From Halorussus caseinilyticus (lineage in GTDB: Archaea; Halobacteriota; Halobacteria; Halobacteriales; Haladaptataceae): 64,000 nucleotides of DNA. The position numbers were made by a program, and so were the translations under genes. Shown here one piece after another: positions 42,156 to 51,461 of this stretch (position 1 is its first letter; every line of letters starts with the position of its first letter). The stretch covers positions 558,001 through 622,000 of the forward strand of contig NZ_CP119809.1 in assembly GCF_029338395.1 (NCBI RefSeq). The letters run 5' to 3'. The notes under the pieces were generated by a model. That model saw only the letters and a list, made by a program, of their open reading frames with translations. It was not told the DNA's origin and ran no database searches.

Positions 42156-43259
42156 ATGGAGTACGGACAGGAGCGCATCGCTACCCTCCACGACCTGACG
42201 GGCACCGTCCCCGACGCGCCGACGGACCGCGCGGCGGTCGTCGTCCCGATGACCGAACGGGAGTACGCCGGACTCGCCGCCGAGCGAGTTCTCTCGGAGT
42301 TAGAGTCGGTCGCACCCGGCGAGGTGGTCGTCGCCCTGCGCGCGCCGCCCGAGAAAGTCGCGCCGTTTCTGGATTGGCTCGAAGGGTTCGACCTGCCGCT
42401 GTCGGTGGTGTGGTGCAACGGACCGGGCGTCACCGACCTGCTGGCCGACCGGGGACTCAACGGCGAGGCCGGGAAGGGCCGGGACGTGTGGCTGGCGCTC
42501 GGGGTCGCCGCCGCCGACAGCGAGTACGTCGCGGTCCACGACGCCGACGCCAAGACCTACGAGGCCGGAGACGTGGCGCGACTGCTCTACCCGCTCGACC
42601 GGGGCTACGACTTCTCGAAGGGGTACTACGCCCGCGTCGAGAACGGGAAGCTCTACGGGCGGCTCTGTCGGTTGTTCTACGCGCCGCTGGTTCGGGCGCT
42701 CGCCGACGCGACTCCCGGCGCGGAGGTGCTGGAGTACCTCGACTCGTTCCGGTACGCGCTCGCCGGGGAGTTCGCCGCCAGTGCGTCGTTCGTCCGGGCG
42801 CTCCGGGTCGAGCGCCACTGGGGACTGGAGGTCGGCACGCTCGGCGAGGCGTTCGGCTACGCCGGGTTCGACGGGACCGCGCAGGTGGACCTCGGGCGGT
42901 ACGAACACGACCACCGGGCGGTGTCGGGACCGACGGGTCTCTCGGACATGAGTCGCCACGTCGGGCGGGCTCTCCTCCGTGCGGTGCAAGCCCACGGCGT
43001 GACCCCCGAGTACGACACTCTGCCCGACCGCTATCGCCGGGTCGCCGAGACGTTCGTGGAGCAGTACGCCGCCGACGCCGGATTCAACGGACTCGGCTAC
43101 GACCCGAGCGAAGAGCGAGAACAGGTGGACATCTACGCCGAGGCGATTTCTCCGCCCGGCGACGACCGGCGGCTTCCGGCGTGGCGCGAAGTCGAGTTGA
43201 CGCCCGCCGAAGTTCTCTCGGCCTCCCGCGAGGACGTGTCGGCGGTCCGCGGCCGATAG
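42156..43259 (+). CDS. GpgS-like glycosyltransferase (GT81 type)
   Basis: A 367-residue GT-A enzyme. DAD at 129-131 in YVAVHDADAKTYEAGDV is the metal/sugar-nucleotide site. GKGRDVWLALGVAAADSE, YDFSKGYYARVENGKLYGRL, YLDSFRYALAGEFAASASFV and HWGLEVGTLGEAFG fit glucosyl-3-phosphoglycerate synthase and mannosyl-relatives. These make precursors of glucosylglycerate, a compatible solute, so the role is likely osmoadaptation. No phosphatase (GpgP) gene is seen next to it. AGTTTTTC about 30 bases before the ATG suggests a leaderless start. Confidence 0.8.
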   Translation: MEYGQERIATLHDLTGTVPDAPTDRAAVVVPMTEREYAGLAAERVLSELESVAPGEVVVALRAPPEKVAPFLDWLEGFDLPLSVVWCNGPGVTDLLADRGLNGEAGKGRDVWLALGVAAADSEYVAVHDADAKTYEAGDVARLLYPLDRGYDFSKGYYARVENGKLYGRLCRLFYAPLVRALADATPGAEVLEYLDSFRYALAGEFAASASFVRALRVERHWGLEVGTLGEAFGYAGFDGTAQVDLGRYEHDHRAVSGPTGLSDMSRHVGRALLRAVQAHGVTPEYDTLPDRYRRVAETFVEQYAADAGFNGLGYDPSEEREQVDIYAEAISPPGDDRRLPAWREVELTPAEVLSASREDVSAVRGR

Positions 43260-43320
43260 CCTGAATCCGGGGCTACGACGCGCGAGACTGCTACCTTTCG
43301 CGTCTCTCGAATCCTCACAA

Positions 43321-43488
43321 ACCACGGGACGCGCCGCGTCTGCGCTCGCGCCTCGCGGTTCCCCGCGAGCGCAGACGCACGCGGGGAGGTTCGGGGCGCG
43401 GTGCGGTAGCGGTGGGGTCGCGGTGCTGTGCGGTGGGGTCGCGGTGCTGTGCGGTGGGGTCTGATAGGCTCAAGGAGTAGCTAGTCCC
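43321..43488 (-). repeat. dispersed intergenic repeat, copy R7 (reverse, variant end)
   Basis: In the gap 43260-43601 between convergent genes. On the minus strand it has CTAGCTACTCCTTGAGCCTA, three runs of CCCCACCGCACAGCACCGC type, and CCTCCCCGCGTGCG. The end is a 15-base perfect inverted repeat, GCGTCTGCGCTCGCG at 43336-43350 with its partner at 43364-43378, a different hairpin from that in R3/R6/R8. No gene is supported. Confidence 0.7.
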
Positions 43489-43601
43489 GTAGCTCTCACG
43501 TTCACTGTCGCCGACTCTACGTGTCCCCTCGAACGACCATTCCGACGACACCGCCGAGACCGAAAAAGAACGACTGAACGGTCCGAAACTCCGAGAAATC
43601 G

Positions 43602-44078
43602 CTATTCGGCGGCTTCGGCCGCTTCGCGGACTTCCTCGTAGTCGGGTTCGACGCCGGGGTCGTCGCTGACCCACTCGTAGGTGACTTCGCCGTCGCCGTT
43701 GACGACGAAGACCGAGCGCTTGGCGACGCCGTAGTAACCCATGTCCGCGAAGTCCATCTCCACGTCGTAGGCGTCGATAATCTCCTTGTTCGAGTCGCTG
43801 ACGAGACCGAAGCTCAGACCCTCTTGGTCGCGGAACTCGTTGAGCGAGAACGGCGCGTCCACGCTGACGCCGTAGACGTTCGCGCCCGCGTCCTCGAACT
43901 CGTCGAGTTCCTCCTCGAACGTCGCCATCTCCGTGGTACAGACCCCGGTGAACGCCGCGGGGAAGAACGCGAGGACGACGGGCGAGTCGTCGAGGTTCTC
44001 CGAGAGGGTGAAGGGTTCTACGTCGCCGTTTGCGAGCGGTGCAGTGAAATCAGGTGCGTCGTCGCCGACTTCGACCAT
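43602..44078 (-). CDS. peroxiredoxin (Bcp/AhpC-TSA type)
   Basis: A 158-residue protein of family length. The peroxidatic Cys47 sits in VLAFFPAAFTGVCTTEMATF (PxxxTxxC), with DFTAPLANGDVEPFTLSE before it and KRSVFVVNGDGEVTYEWV after. A second Cys is not visible, so it would be a 1-Cys type. It reduces peroxides with a thioredoxin-like donor. The ATG at 44078 is standard. It is divergent from tatA. Confidence 0.88.
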   Translation of the reverse strand: MVEVGDDAPDFTAPLANGDVEPFTLSENLDDSPVVLAFFPAAFTGVCTTEMATFEEELDEFEDAGANVYGVSVDAPFSLNEFRDQEGLSFGLVSDSNKEIIDAYDVEMDFADMGYYGVAKRSVFVVNGDGEVTYEWVSDDPGVEPDYEEVREAAEAAE

Positions 44079-44221
44079 GTACGTTCACGAGTAGAGCAGT
44101 CCGTGAAAAATCAGTTCCGAATCCGACTCGCCACTCCGAACCCCCTCGTGTCCGGTCACGTCTCGGCCGCGGAGAACTAGCAAAAAGCCTATAATCCAGA
44201 ATCGGCTAACTTCGAGTAGAG

Positions 44222-44494
44222 ATGGCACAGATGATTCCACTGTTCGGACCCGTGCCGGGCGGGATGGAGATGATGGTGATTCTCCTCATCGCCGTCCTGC
44301 TGTTCGGCGCGAACAAGATTCCGAAACTCGCCCGCTCGACCGGCGAGGCGATGGGTGAGTTCAAGAAGGGGCGTCAAGAAGTCGAAGACGAACTCCGCGA
44401 GATGCAAGAGAGCGGCGGTAGCGGCGACATCGACGACGAGGACTACGAGACCGAGACGGCGACGGACGCCGGGGCCGACGCTGGCGGCGAGTAA
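44222..44494 (+). CDS. tatA: twin-arginine translocase subunit TatA
   Basis: A 90-residue protein with the full TatA layout: a short outer end (GPVPGGMEM), one membrane helix (MVILLIAVLLFG), a hinge with the amphipathic helix (ANKIPKLARSTGEAMGEFKK), and an acidic cytoplasmic tail. It forms the pore that moves folded Tat substrates, such as the copper protein at 10526. Its stop is only 15 bases before tRNA-Arg, so the two may share a transcript. It closely matches the N-terminus of the TatA-like stub at 13087. Confidence 0.9.
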   Translation: MAQMIPLFGPVPGGMEMMVILLIAVLLFGANKIPKLARSTGEAMGEFKKGRQEVEDELREMQESGGSGDIDDEDYETETATDAGADAGGE

Positions 44495-44509
44495 CCCACC
44501 TCTTTTGCG

Positions 44510-44582
44510 GGGCGTGTGGCCTAGTGGATAGGGCAGGAGGTTCCTAACCTCCTGACCGCGGGTTCGAATCCCGTCACGCCCG
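44510..44582 (+). tRNA. tRNA-Arg (anticodon CCT)
   Basis: A complete cloverleaf of 73 bases. The acceptor stem is GGGCGTG with CACGCCC, the D-arm GGCC/GGGC region contains TAGTGGATA, the anticodon stem is GGAGG/CCTCC with loop TTCCTAA (anticodon CCT), and the T-arm is GCGGGTTCGAATCCCGT. No intron. The CCA is not encoded. Reads AGG codons. It follows tatA by 15 bases. Confidence 0.95.
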
Positions 44583-45121
44583 CTCAACTTCGCTTCGCTC
44601 AGTAGAGCGGGCGTGACGACCCTCGCAAACAAACCGCGTTTGCTCGGTCCCGTCACGCCCGTTTCCGGCCGAGCGAAGCGAGGCGGAAACGGAGGAGGGA
44701 TTCGAACCCTGCAAGTCGCACGCCCGGAACGGCGCGAAGCAACCGAGCGGACCCCTCATCCCGGTTCGACCCCCAGTCAGTTGTTCCGTCCGGGCGGCGC
44801 GGTCGCGCCGCCCGGACGGAACGGCGAACGAAACGCGAAAGACGGCTCTCGAAAACAAAAAACTGTCTTTTAGAATTGTATAGATTGTCGAGAGACAACT
44901 ATATCGTTCCCTGCCGGAAGAACTCCGCCGGACTTCGGTCCGTCGCGGGCCGAGAGCGCCAGCGACGGGGACTCGTGACGTGCGCCACCGCGTCTCATCG
45001 CTAGTTATCGAACCCCTCGACGCCGCCGGGTCGAATGAATATACGGGCCAGCGTTACACCCCTGTCTCCGCTACGATGGAGTGATGACTGCGAACTCTCG
45101 AACGACAGAGGTGGTATCGTG
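44583..45121. repeat. gap with tRNA-end copies and a perfect palindrome
   Basis: This 540-base gap has no supported gene. TCCCGTCACGCCCG from the tRNA 3' end is repeated at 44648-44661, and an inverted 13-base copy (AGCGGGCGTGACG) is at 44606-44618. A tRNA T-arm-like GGGATTCGAACCCTG lies at about 44698-44712. A perfect 19-base-arm palindrome with a 2-base centre spans 44783-44822. A T/A-rich stretch follows (about 44850-44890). This pattern suggests past integration or recombination at the tRNA. Confidence 0.65.
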
Positions 45122-45409
45122 ATGTGGCAAGATTTGGTCTTCCTCGCGGGAAGCGTCTTCTCGGTTCTCTTTCTCGCGCCGACGCTGACGGACCACACCG
45201 CGCGGGTCCCGCTCGGCACGAGCCTGCCGTCGGCGGCGCTCGGCGTCGTCTACGGCGCGAGTTTCTACAGCATGGGGATGGCGTTCTCGGCGTCGGGGTC
45301 GTTCCCGACCGGCGTGCTGTGGGCGGGCATCGCGGCGCTCCGGTCGCCGTCGCTGGCGAGTCTCGTCCCCGACGGCGTGTCGGAGGTCCGCGCGCGACTG
45401 TCGGACTGA
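45122..45409 (+). CDS. conserved small membrane protein
   Basis: A 95-residue protein with three predicted membrane segments (LVFLAGSVFSVLFLAPTL, then SAALGVVYGASFYSMGMAFS, then FPTGVLWAGIAALRS). The ATG at 45122 is preceded by GAGGTGG at normal spacing, an unusual strong SD that picks this start. I recall similar unnamed haloarchaeal membrane proteins; no function is known. Confidence 0.7.
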   Translation: MWQDLVFLAGSVFSVLFLAPTLTDHTARVPLGTSLPSAALGVVYGASFYSMGMAFSASGSFPTGVLWAGIAALRSPSLASLVPDGVSEVRARLSD

Positions 45410-45669
45410 CGACTCGGCGTTTCGACTACTGCTCGAAAAAGCGATTTCGGTCGCGTCTACAGGAACGCGAACTGCGTCTTTCGTCGGTGGGTCTGTCCGT
45501 TCTTCACGTCGGAGGCGGTTCGCCCAGTTCGATACTGAGAGACTGTGTACATTGTAATTTCTATATCGGGGTGGTTGAATATAAACCTACTCGGAGAATC
45601 ATACACACACTCATGCGGGGTTCGTTCACACTCCCCTGCGACTGACTCGACCCGACTTCCACGTCCTGT

Positions 45670-45962
45670 ACGACAACCTTTTGCGGCGCTCACTCCCTTC
45701 GGTCGCTCGCTTGCAAAACGTTGACGAAAAAGAAACGTCTCTTCCGCTATCCGTCGCCGTGTTCGTCCGTGATGACGACTTCCCCGTCTCGAACGTCCAC
45801 GTTGATGAGCGTCTCGCACGACAACCTTTTGCGGCGCTCACTCCCTTCGGTCGCTCGCTTGCAAAACGTTGACGAAAAAGAAACGTCTCTTCCGCTATCC
45901 GTCGCCGTGTTCGTCCGTGATGACGACTTCCCCGTCTCGAACGTCCACGTTGATGAGCGTCT
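45670..45962. repeat. 145-base direct duplication covering the hpt 3' end
   Basis: 45670-45814 and 45818-45962 are identical over 145 bases (period 148). The second copy includes the last 68 bases of hpt and 77 bases after it. The first copy is therefore an hpt tail fragment plus a second copy of the downstream palindrome. It lies in the gene-free gap 45410-45894; the rest of this gap is unremarkable. Confidence 0.9.
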
Positions 45963-46461
45963 TCACGTCGTAGTCGGTGTCGTCCAGTTCGTTCGGGCCT
46001 TCCTTCTTGATGACCGCCAGTACGTCCGCCACGTCCGCGCCGATGTGTTCGAGCGCCTCCGTGATGGCCTTCATCGTCCCGCCCGTGCTGAGAACGTCGT
46101 CGAGCAGGAGAACTCGGTCGCCGTCGCGGACGTTGTTGACGTACATCTCGTTCTCGCTGTATCCGGTCTGCTGGGAGAGCGCGACTTCGCCCTCCAGTCC
46201 GTACTCGCGCTTGCGGATGACCACCAGCGGGATGTCGGTCATCAGCGACACCGCAGTCGAGATGTGGATGCCCATCGCCGCAGGGGTGACGATTTTGTCC
46301 ACGCCTTCGAGTTCCGTCTTTCGGATGATTTGGATGACTATCTCCCGAAGCAGGCCGGGTTCCAGCATCGGAATCCCGTCGCTGATTGGGTGTACGAAGT
46401 AGTGGTAGCCGTTCTTCTCGATAATGGGCGCGTCGAGCAGCGACTGCTTCAGTTTATCCAT
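45895..46461 (-). CDS. hpt: hypoxanthine/guanine phosphoribosyltransferase
   Basis: A 188-residue PRTase. The PRPP-binding loop is [18 protein letters not shown], with an upstream substrate region [20 protein letters not shown] and [16 protein letters not shown]. It is the APRT-like haloarchaeal type that salvages purine bases. The ATG at 46461 ([12 protein letters not shown]) is preferred over an in-frame GTG-type start at 46479. The 3' end and its downstream palindrome are duplicated beyond the stop (see 45670-45962). Confidence 0.85.
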   Translation of the reverse strand: MDKLKQSLLDAPIIEKNGYHYFVHPISDGIPMLEPGLLREIVIQIIRKTELEGVDKIVTPAAMGIHISTAVSLMTDIPLVVIRKREYGLEGEVALSQQTGYSENEMYVNNVRDGDRVLLLDDVLSTGGTMKAITEALEHIGADVADVLAVIKKEGPNELDDTDYDVKTLINVDVRDGEVVITDEHGDG

Positions 46462-46682
46462 GTTGGGGGTACTCGACACGACAATAAAAACTGACGGAAT
46501 CGCGTGGCCGTCGTGTGGCGTTCTAACGAACCTCGCGTACGCACTCCGCGCGCCCGGTTCTGCCCGCGAGCGCGAACGCGGGACGCGAGAGCGCGCACGA
46601 GTGCGCCCGAGTCACATCAGAACGGTCCGAGTGCGACCCTAATTTGAGAACTGTTAAGTCCGGTCCGGGGCGAGAATCGCAC

Positions 46683-49061
46683 GTGCAACCGACACCGGAC
46701 CCGACAGCGTCGGCGGTACTCGCCGTCGTGTTCCTGCCGTTCGTGGCCGCAGGACTGGTGCCCCTCGTCTACCGCGCACTGGGCGAGCGCACCGCCTACT
46801 ATGCGGCCGCGGTCGCACTGGCCTGTTTCGGACTCGTGGCCAGTCAGTACGGCACGCACGGTACGGTCTCGCTCCCGTGGATACGCTCGCTCGGGGTATC
46901 GCTGAGTTTCTACGTCGATGGCCTCTCGTTGCTGGTGGGCTTCCTCGCCAGCGGCGTCGGCGTCCTCATCCTCACGTACTCCGGCGGCTACATGCACGGC
47001 GAACCCGGCCAAGCGAAGTACTACGCCGCGCTGTTAGCGTTCATGGGGTCGATGCTCGGCGTCGCGTTCGCCGCCGACCTCGTGGCACTGTTCGTCTTCT
47101 GGGAGTTGACCAGCCTCTCGTCGTTCGTCCTCATCGGTCACTACCAGCGACAGAAGAGTTCCCAGTACGCCGCCCGCAAGTCGATGCTCATCACCGTCTC
47201 GGGCGGCCTGTTCATGCTCGTGGGCTTCCTCCTGCTCCACGCGGTCACGGGCGAGTTCAGCATCGTCTACATGCTCGAAAACCCCGAACTGGTTCAGGAA
47301 CAGCTCCGCGCGGAAGGGCTGTTCCTGCCGGTCCTCGGACTCGTCGCGGTCGGCGCGGCCGCCAAGTCAGCGCAGGTTCCGCTCCACATCTGGCTTCCGA
47401 ACGCGATGGAAGCCCCCACGCCGGTCTCGGCGTTCCTCCACTCCGCGACGATGGTGAAGGCGGGCGTCTACCTCCTCGGCCGACTCCGCCCGGTGTTCGT
47501 CAGCGACGAGTGGCAACTGCTGTTCGCGGTCCTCGGCCTGACGACGATGACCGTCGCCGCAATCTTGGCGGTCGGCGCGACCGACATCAAGGAACTGCTC
47601 GCGTACTCGACCGCGAGTCACCTCGGACTCATCGTGGCCGGGTTCGGGTTCGCCTCCGAACTCGGCGGCGAGACCGGAGCCTTCCACATCATCAACCACG
47701 CGGCGTTCAAGGCCGCGCTGTTCCTCGTGGCCGGAATCGTCGCCCACGAAGCCGGAACCCGGAAGATAGAGAACTTGGGCGGGCTGAAAGACGACCTGCC
47801 AATCACCGCGGCTATCGCGGCAGTCGCCTCGCTCGGGATGGCGGGCGTCCCGCCGTTCAACGGCTTCTACTCGAAGGAACTCCTATTCGAGGCCGCGTGG
47901 GAGGCCGCGGCGCACGCGGGCGGTCTCGCGTGGGTCTACCCCGCAGTCGCGGTGTTCGGGAGCGTGTTCACGTTCCTCTACTCCATCCGGTTCCTGATGC
48001 TGTTCTTCGGCGACAAGCCCACGGGTCTCCACAAGGTCCACTCCCCGCCGAAGGCGATGCTCGCGCCGCCGCTCCTGCTCGGCGTCGTCGCGGGCCTCAT
48101 CAGCGTCGGCGGCGTCCTCGGCACCTTCGGCGTCCACTTCGAACCGTTCGACCACTTCGTGACCGAGGTGTGGGCCAGCACGCTCCCGCCGGAGGCCGAC
48201 CTCCACGGTGGCTTCAGCTACTACTTCCCCGACCACATCACGCCCGCCGTGGCGATGAGTACGGTGACGCTCGTGGTCGGTGCGGCGGCCTACCCCTTCT
48301 ACGGTCGGCTTCACCGCGGCGTCAACCGCCTGACCGACGTGAACCAACTCCGCGCCAACTGGTACTACGACTCGCTCGTCTTCGGCGCGAACGACTGGAG
48401 TGACACCGCGGCCGCTCGGGTCCAGAACGGACTCCTCCGGACGTACGCGACGTGGGCGATGGCGTCGGTCGCGGCGCTCGCGCTCGCCGGATACGCCGCC
48501 GCGAACGTTTCGCTCCCCGGCTTCGCGCTCTCGAACGTCTCGGTCACGCTCCCCATCGCGCTCGTGTTGGGCGTCGCAATCGTCGGTGCGGTCGCGGTGT
48601 CCATCGCGCCCTCGCACATCTCGGGCGTGCTGACCCTCTCGATTCTGGGCTTCATGGTCGCGGTGTTCTACGTCCTCGCGGACGCGCCCGACCTCGCGCT
48701 GACACAGTTGGTCGTCGAGACGCTGACGCTGGTCATCTTTCTGCTCGTTCTCGACAAACTCCCGGCGTTCTACGGGAACGCGGGCAGGGGGAAGATGATT
48801 CGGGACGGCGCGCTCTCGGTGGTCGTCGGGGCGACCGTGTTCGTGACCGTGCTGGTCTCGACTGCGGCCTCGCCCGCCGACGGTATCGCCCACTACTTCG
48901 TGGAGACTGCCGTCCCCGAGGGCGGCGGCGGCAACGTCGTCAACGTCATCCTCGTGGACTTCCGAGCGTTCGACACGTTGGGCGAGATTTCGGTCGTCGC
49001 CATGGCCGCGCTATCGGTGCTGACGCTCGTCGCAATGCGCGAACGAGGTGAGACTCAATGA
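46683..49061 (+). CDS. mrpA: Mrp-type Na+/H+ antiporter subunit A
   Basis: A 792-residue polytopic protein from the GTG at 46683. The first 500 residues form the complex I ND5-like proton channel: AADLVALFVFWELTSLSSFV, VGAAAKSAQVPLHIWLPNAM, and TDIKELLAYSTASHLGLIVA. The last 200 hold the DUF4040 and MrpB-like end (LILDKLPAFYGN-like region here FLLVLDKLPAFYGN, then NVVNVILVDFRAFDTLGEI). It is the main subunit of the seven-part Mrp antiporter that expels Na+ for H+. The ATGA overlap with mrpB begins a fully overlapping operon. Confidence 0.9.
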   Translation: MQPTPDPTASAVLAVVFLPFVAAGLVPLVYRALGERTAYYAAAVALACFGLVASQYGTHGTVSLPWIRSLGVSLSFYVDGLSLLVGFLASGVGVLILTYSGGYMHGEPGQAKYYAALLAFMGSMLGVAFAADLVALFVFWELTSLSSFVLIGHYQRQKSSQYAARKSMLITVSGGLFMLVGFLLLHAVTGEFSIVYMLENPELVQEQLRAEGLFLPVLGLVAVGAAAKSAQVPLHIWLPNAMEAPTPVSAFLHSATMVKAGVYLLGRLRPVFVSDEWQLLFAVLGLTTMTVAAILAVGATDIKELLAYSTASHLGLIVAGFGFASELGGETGAFHIINHAAFKAALFLVAGIVAHEAGTRKIENLGGLKDDLPITAAIAAVASLGMAGVPPFNGFYSKELLFEAAWEAAAHAGGLAWVYPAVAVFGSVFTFLYSIRFLMLFFGDKPTGLHKVHSPPKAMLAPPLLLGVVAGLISVGGVLGTFGVHFEPFDHFVTEVWASTLPPEADLHGGFSYYFPDHITPAVAMSTVTLVVGAAAYPFYGRLHRGVNRLTDVNQLRANWYYDSLVFGANDWSDTAAARVQNGLLRTYATWAMASVAALALAGYAAANVSLPGFALSNVSVTLPIALVLGVAIVGAVAVSIAPSHISGVLTLSILGFMVAVFYVLADAPDLALTQLVVETLTLVIFLLVLDKLPAFYGNAGRGKMIRDGALSVVVGATVFVTVLVSTAASPADGIAHYFVETAVPEGGGGNVVNVILVDFRAFDTLGEISVVAMAALSVLTLVAMRERGETQ

Positions 49062-49522
49062 GTACAGTCATCGCACGAACCGTCACTCGGACAGTGGTAC
49101 CGATAATCCTCGTGACAGCGGTCGCCCTGCTGTTGCAGGGGCACAACCTCCCCGGCGGCGGCTTCATCGGCGGGGTGTTGACCGTGACCGCGTTCGCCCT
49201 GATTTACATCATCTACGGGCTGGACTACCTCGAAGAGGAGTTGCTACACCAGAACCGCGAGGTACTCATCGAGTCCATCCAGCACGGAATCGTGGGGAAC
49301 TACCAACTCGCCTTCGGACTCGGATTGGCGACTGCCGCGATTGCAGGGCTGGTTCCCGTCCTGTTCGGGTGGAACTTCCTCTACCAGACGTTCTGGGTCC
49401 TCCACCACGTCCCAATCTACGGCGAACTCCACGTCGCGAGTGCCCTCGCCTTCGACCTCGGCGTCTACTTCGTCGTGGTCGGGGCGCTTCTGACGATTCT
49501 CGCGGTGGTGGGAACCGAATGA
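49058..49522 (+). CDS. mrpB: Mrp antiporter subunit B
   Basis: A 154-residue membrane protein, TRTVVPIILVTAVALLLQGH, then NLPGGGFIGGVLTVTAFALI, the MnhB signature. Three or four membrane helices. It overlaps mrpA (ATGA) and mrpC (ATGA). It forms part of the Na+/H+ exchange complex. Confidence 0.88.
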   Translation: MSTVIARTVTRTVVPIILVTAVALLLQGHNLPGGGFIGGVLTVTAFALIYIIYGLDYLEEELLHQNREVLIESIQHGIVGNYQLAFGLGLATAAIAGLVPVLFGWNFLYQTFWVLHHVPIYGELHVASALAFDLGVYFVVVGALLTILAVVGTE

Positions 49523-49863
49523 CCCAGTTCGTCCTCGCCGCCGTCCTCGGCACGCTGTTCGCGCTCGGGACCTTCCTCGTCCTGCGCCGGGACGTGGTTC
49601 GGGTCGTCTGGGGTGTCACCATTATCAGCCAGTCGGCGAACGTCTACCTCGTGACGATGGGCGGTCTCTCCGGCGGCGTTCCCGTCCTCGGACACGGCGG
49701 ACACGGCGGCGGTCACGCCGTCACGGACCCGCTGGTGCAGGCGCTCGTGTTGACCGCCATCGTCATCGGATTCGGGACGACGGCGTTCGCGCTCGTGCTG
49801 ACCTATCGGGTGTATCAGGAACACGGAACCATCGACCTACTCGAACTGGGTGAGAAAGCGTGA
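49519..49863 (+). CDS. mrpC: Mrp antiporter subunit C
   Basis: A 114-residue NuoK/ND4L-like protein with three helices (VLAAVLGTLFALGTFLVLRR, VVWGVTIISQSANVYLVTMG, LVQALVLTAIVIGFGTTAFA). A His/Gly-rich loop (GHGGHGGGHAV) lies between helices 2 and 3. ATG at 49519 in the ATGA overlap. It is complex I NuoK homologue and part of the antiporter's proton path. Confidence 0.88.
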   Translation: MTQFVLAAVLGTLFALGTFLVLRRDVVRVVWGVTIISQSANVYLVTMGGLSGGVPVLGHGGHGGGHAVTDPLVQALVLTAIVIGFGTTAFALVLTYRVYQEHGTIDLLELGEKA

Positions 49864-51461
49864 GCGAACAGTTCGTCGTCGCGCCGCTGTTGGTGGCGCT
49901 CGTCACGGCGATAGCGACCCTGCTGACCCGGCGGTTCGGCCGGGTGCAGGTGACGCTGAGTCTGCTCGGCGGCGTCGGCTACCTCGGCGCGGTCGCGTGG
50001 CTCGTCTCGAAGGTGGACCCCCTCGGAGCGACCGAGGTGTTCAGCTACCAGCTCTCGGGGTGGCAGGCCCCGTTCGGCATCACGCTGGTCGCCGACTCGC
50101 TGTCGGCGTTCATGCTCGCGTTCTCGGCGGTCATCGCGCTCGCCGCGCTGGTGTTCTCGGCGGCGTACGTCGATAGCTTCGGCCAGCGCGTCTCCTACCA
50201 CCCGCTGTATCACTTCATGATGGTCGGGGTCACGGGGTCGTTCCTCACCGGCGACATCTTCAACCTCTTCGTCTGGTTCGAGGTGATGCTGATGTCGAGT
50301 TACGTCCTCGTCGTGTTCTACAGCGGGCCGGAACACACCCGCGCGGCGCTTCAGTACGTCGTGTTGAATCTGGTCGGGAGCGCGGTCATGCTGTTGGCAA
50401 TCGGCGGTCTTTACTCGACCACCGGGACGCTCAACATGGCCGACCTCTCCCGGCGGGTGGCCGACCCCGCGGCCTACGGCGACTTCGCCATCGCGCCGGT
50501 CCTCGGCCTGTCGGCGTTGCTGTTCGCGGTGTTCGCGCTCAAGGCCGGACTCGCGCCGTTCCAGTTCTGGGTGCCCGCGGCCTACCGCGCCGCACCCGCA
50601 CCCGTCTCGGCGATGCTCGCGGGCGTCGTCAAGAAGGTCGGCGTCTACGCCATCATCCGGGTGTACTTCACGGTGTTCAGCGCGGCGGCGCTGGGCGACC
50701 TCTCGTTCCCCGGTCTGTCGGTTCCGGACGGAGGGAGCGCACTGCTGGCGTTCTACGGGCCGATTCTGTTCGCCATGGCCGGAGCGAGCATCATCGTCGG
50801 CGGCGTCGGTGCGGTCGGCCGCGACGACATCGACGGCCTGCTGGCGTACTCCTCCATCGGACAGGTCGGGTTCATTATCCTACCGCTGGCGATTGCCGCG
50901 ACTGCGACCGACGAGTCGGTCCGCGTCCTCGGAGTCGCGGCGGCGCTGGTCTACGCCCTGAACCACGGCTTCGCCAAGGGACTGCTGTTCATGGCCAGCG
51001 GCGCGGTGTACGACGCTGTGGGAACCGAGCAGTTCCCCGACCTCGGCGGTCTCTCCGAGACCGCACCGTGGCTCTCGGGCGGCTTCTTCGTGGGCGCGTT
51101 GGCGCTCATCGGCATCCCGCCGCTGTCGGGCTTCTTCGGCAAGATGCTCGTCTTCGACGTGGCGGGCCGCGTGGAGTCGACCCTCGCGCTGGCGATTGCG
51201 CTGTTCGGCGCAATCCTGACAATCGCGTACTTCTCGCGGGCGTGGAACCGCGGGTTCTGGGGCGAACCCTCGCTACTGGTCGAACACAGCGAGACCAAGT
51301 TCACGCTGGTCGCCGTCGTGGTCGCGCTCGCGCTCTCCATCGCGGTCCTCGGGGTCGGCTTCGACGTAGTGATGCGGGCCGCGGAAGCCGGTGCGCAGGC
51401 CGCGCTGGACCGCCAAGCCTACGTGGAGGCCGTCCTCGGTAGCGGAGGTGGTCACGCGTGA
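49860..51461 (+). CDS. mrpD: Mrp antiporter subunit D
   Basis: A 533-residue ND2/ND4-like proton-channel protein from the GTG at 49860. It holds LFVWFEVMLMSSYVLVVF, KAGLAPFQFWVPAAYRAAPA and DDIDGLLAYSSIGQVGFIIL, with the Lys and Glu typical of the channel. About 14 helices. It overlaps mrpC (GTGA) and mrpE (GTGA). With MrpA it forms the ion-translocating pair. Confidence 0.9.
   Translation: MSEQFVVAPLLVALVTAIATLLTRRFGRVQVTLSLLGGVGYLGAVAWLVSKVDPLGATEVFSYQLSGWQAPFGITLVADSLSAFMLAFSAVIALAALVFSAAYVDSFGQRVSYHPLYHFMMVGVTGSFLTGDIFNLFVWFEVMLMSSYVLVVFYSGPEHTRAALQYVVLNLVGSAVMLLAIGGLYSTTGTLNMADLSRRVADPAAYGDFAIAPVLGLSALLFAVFALKAGLAPFQFWVPAAYRAAPAPVSAMLAGVVKKVGVYAIIRVYFTVFSAAALGDLSFPGLSVPDGGSALLAFYGPILFAMAGASIIVGGVGAVGRDDIDGLLAYSSIGQVGFIILPLAIAATATDESVRVLGVAAALVYALNHGFAKGLLFMASGAVYDAVGTEQFPDLGGLSETAPWLSGGFFVGALALIGIPPLSGFFGKMLVFDVAGRVESTLALAIALFGAILTIAYFSRAWNRGFWGEPSLLVEHSETKFTLVAVVVALALSIAVLGVGFDVVMRAAEAGAQAALDRQAYVEAVLGSGGGHA

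Noticed and set aside
44510-45121. An integrated element at tRNA-Arg.
   Set aside because: Only short end copies are seen; no integrase, replication or phage gene lies near.
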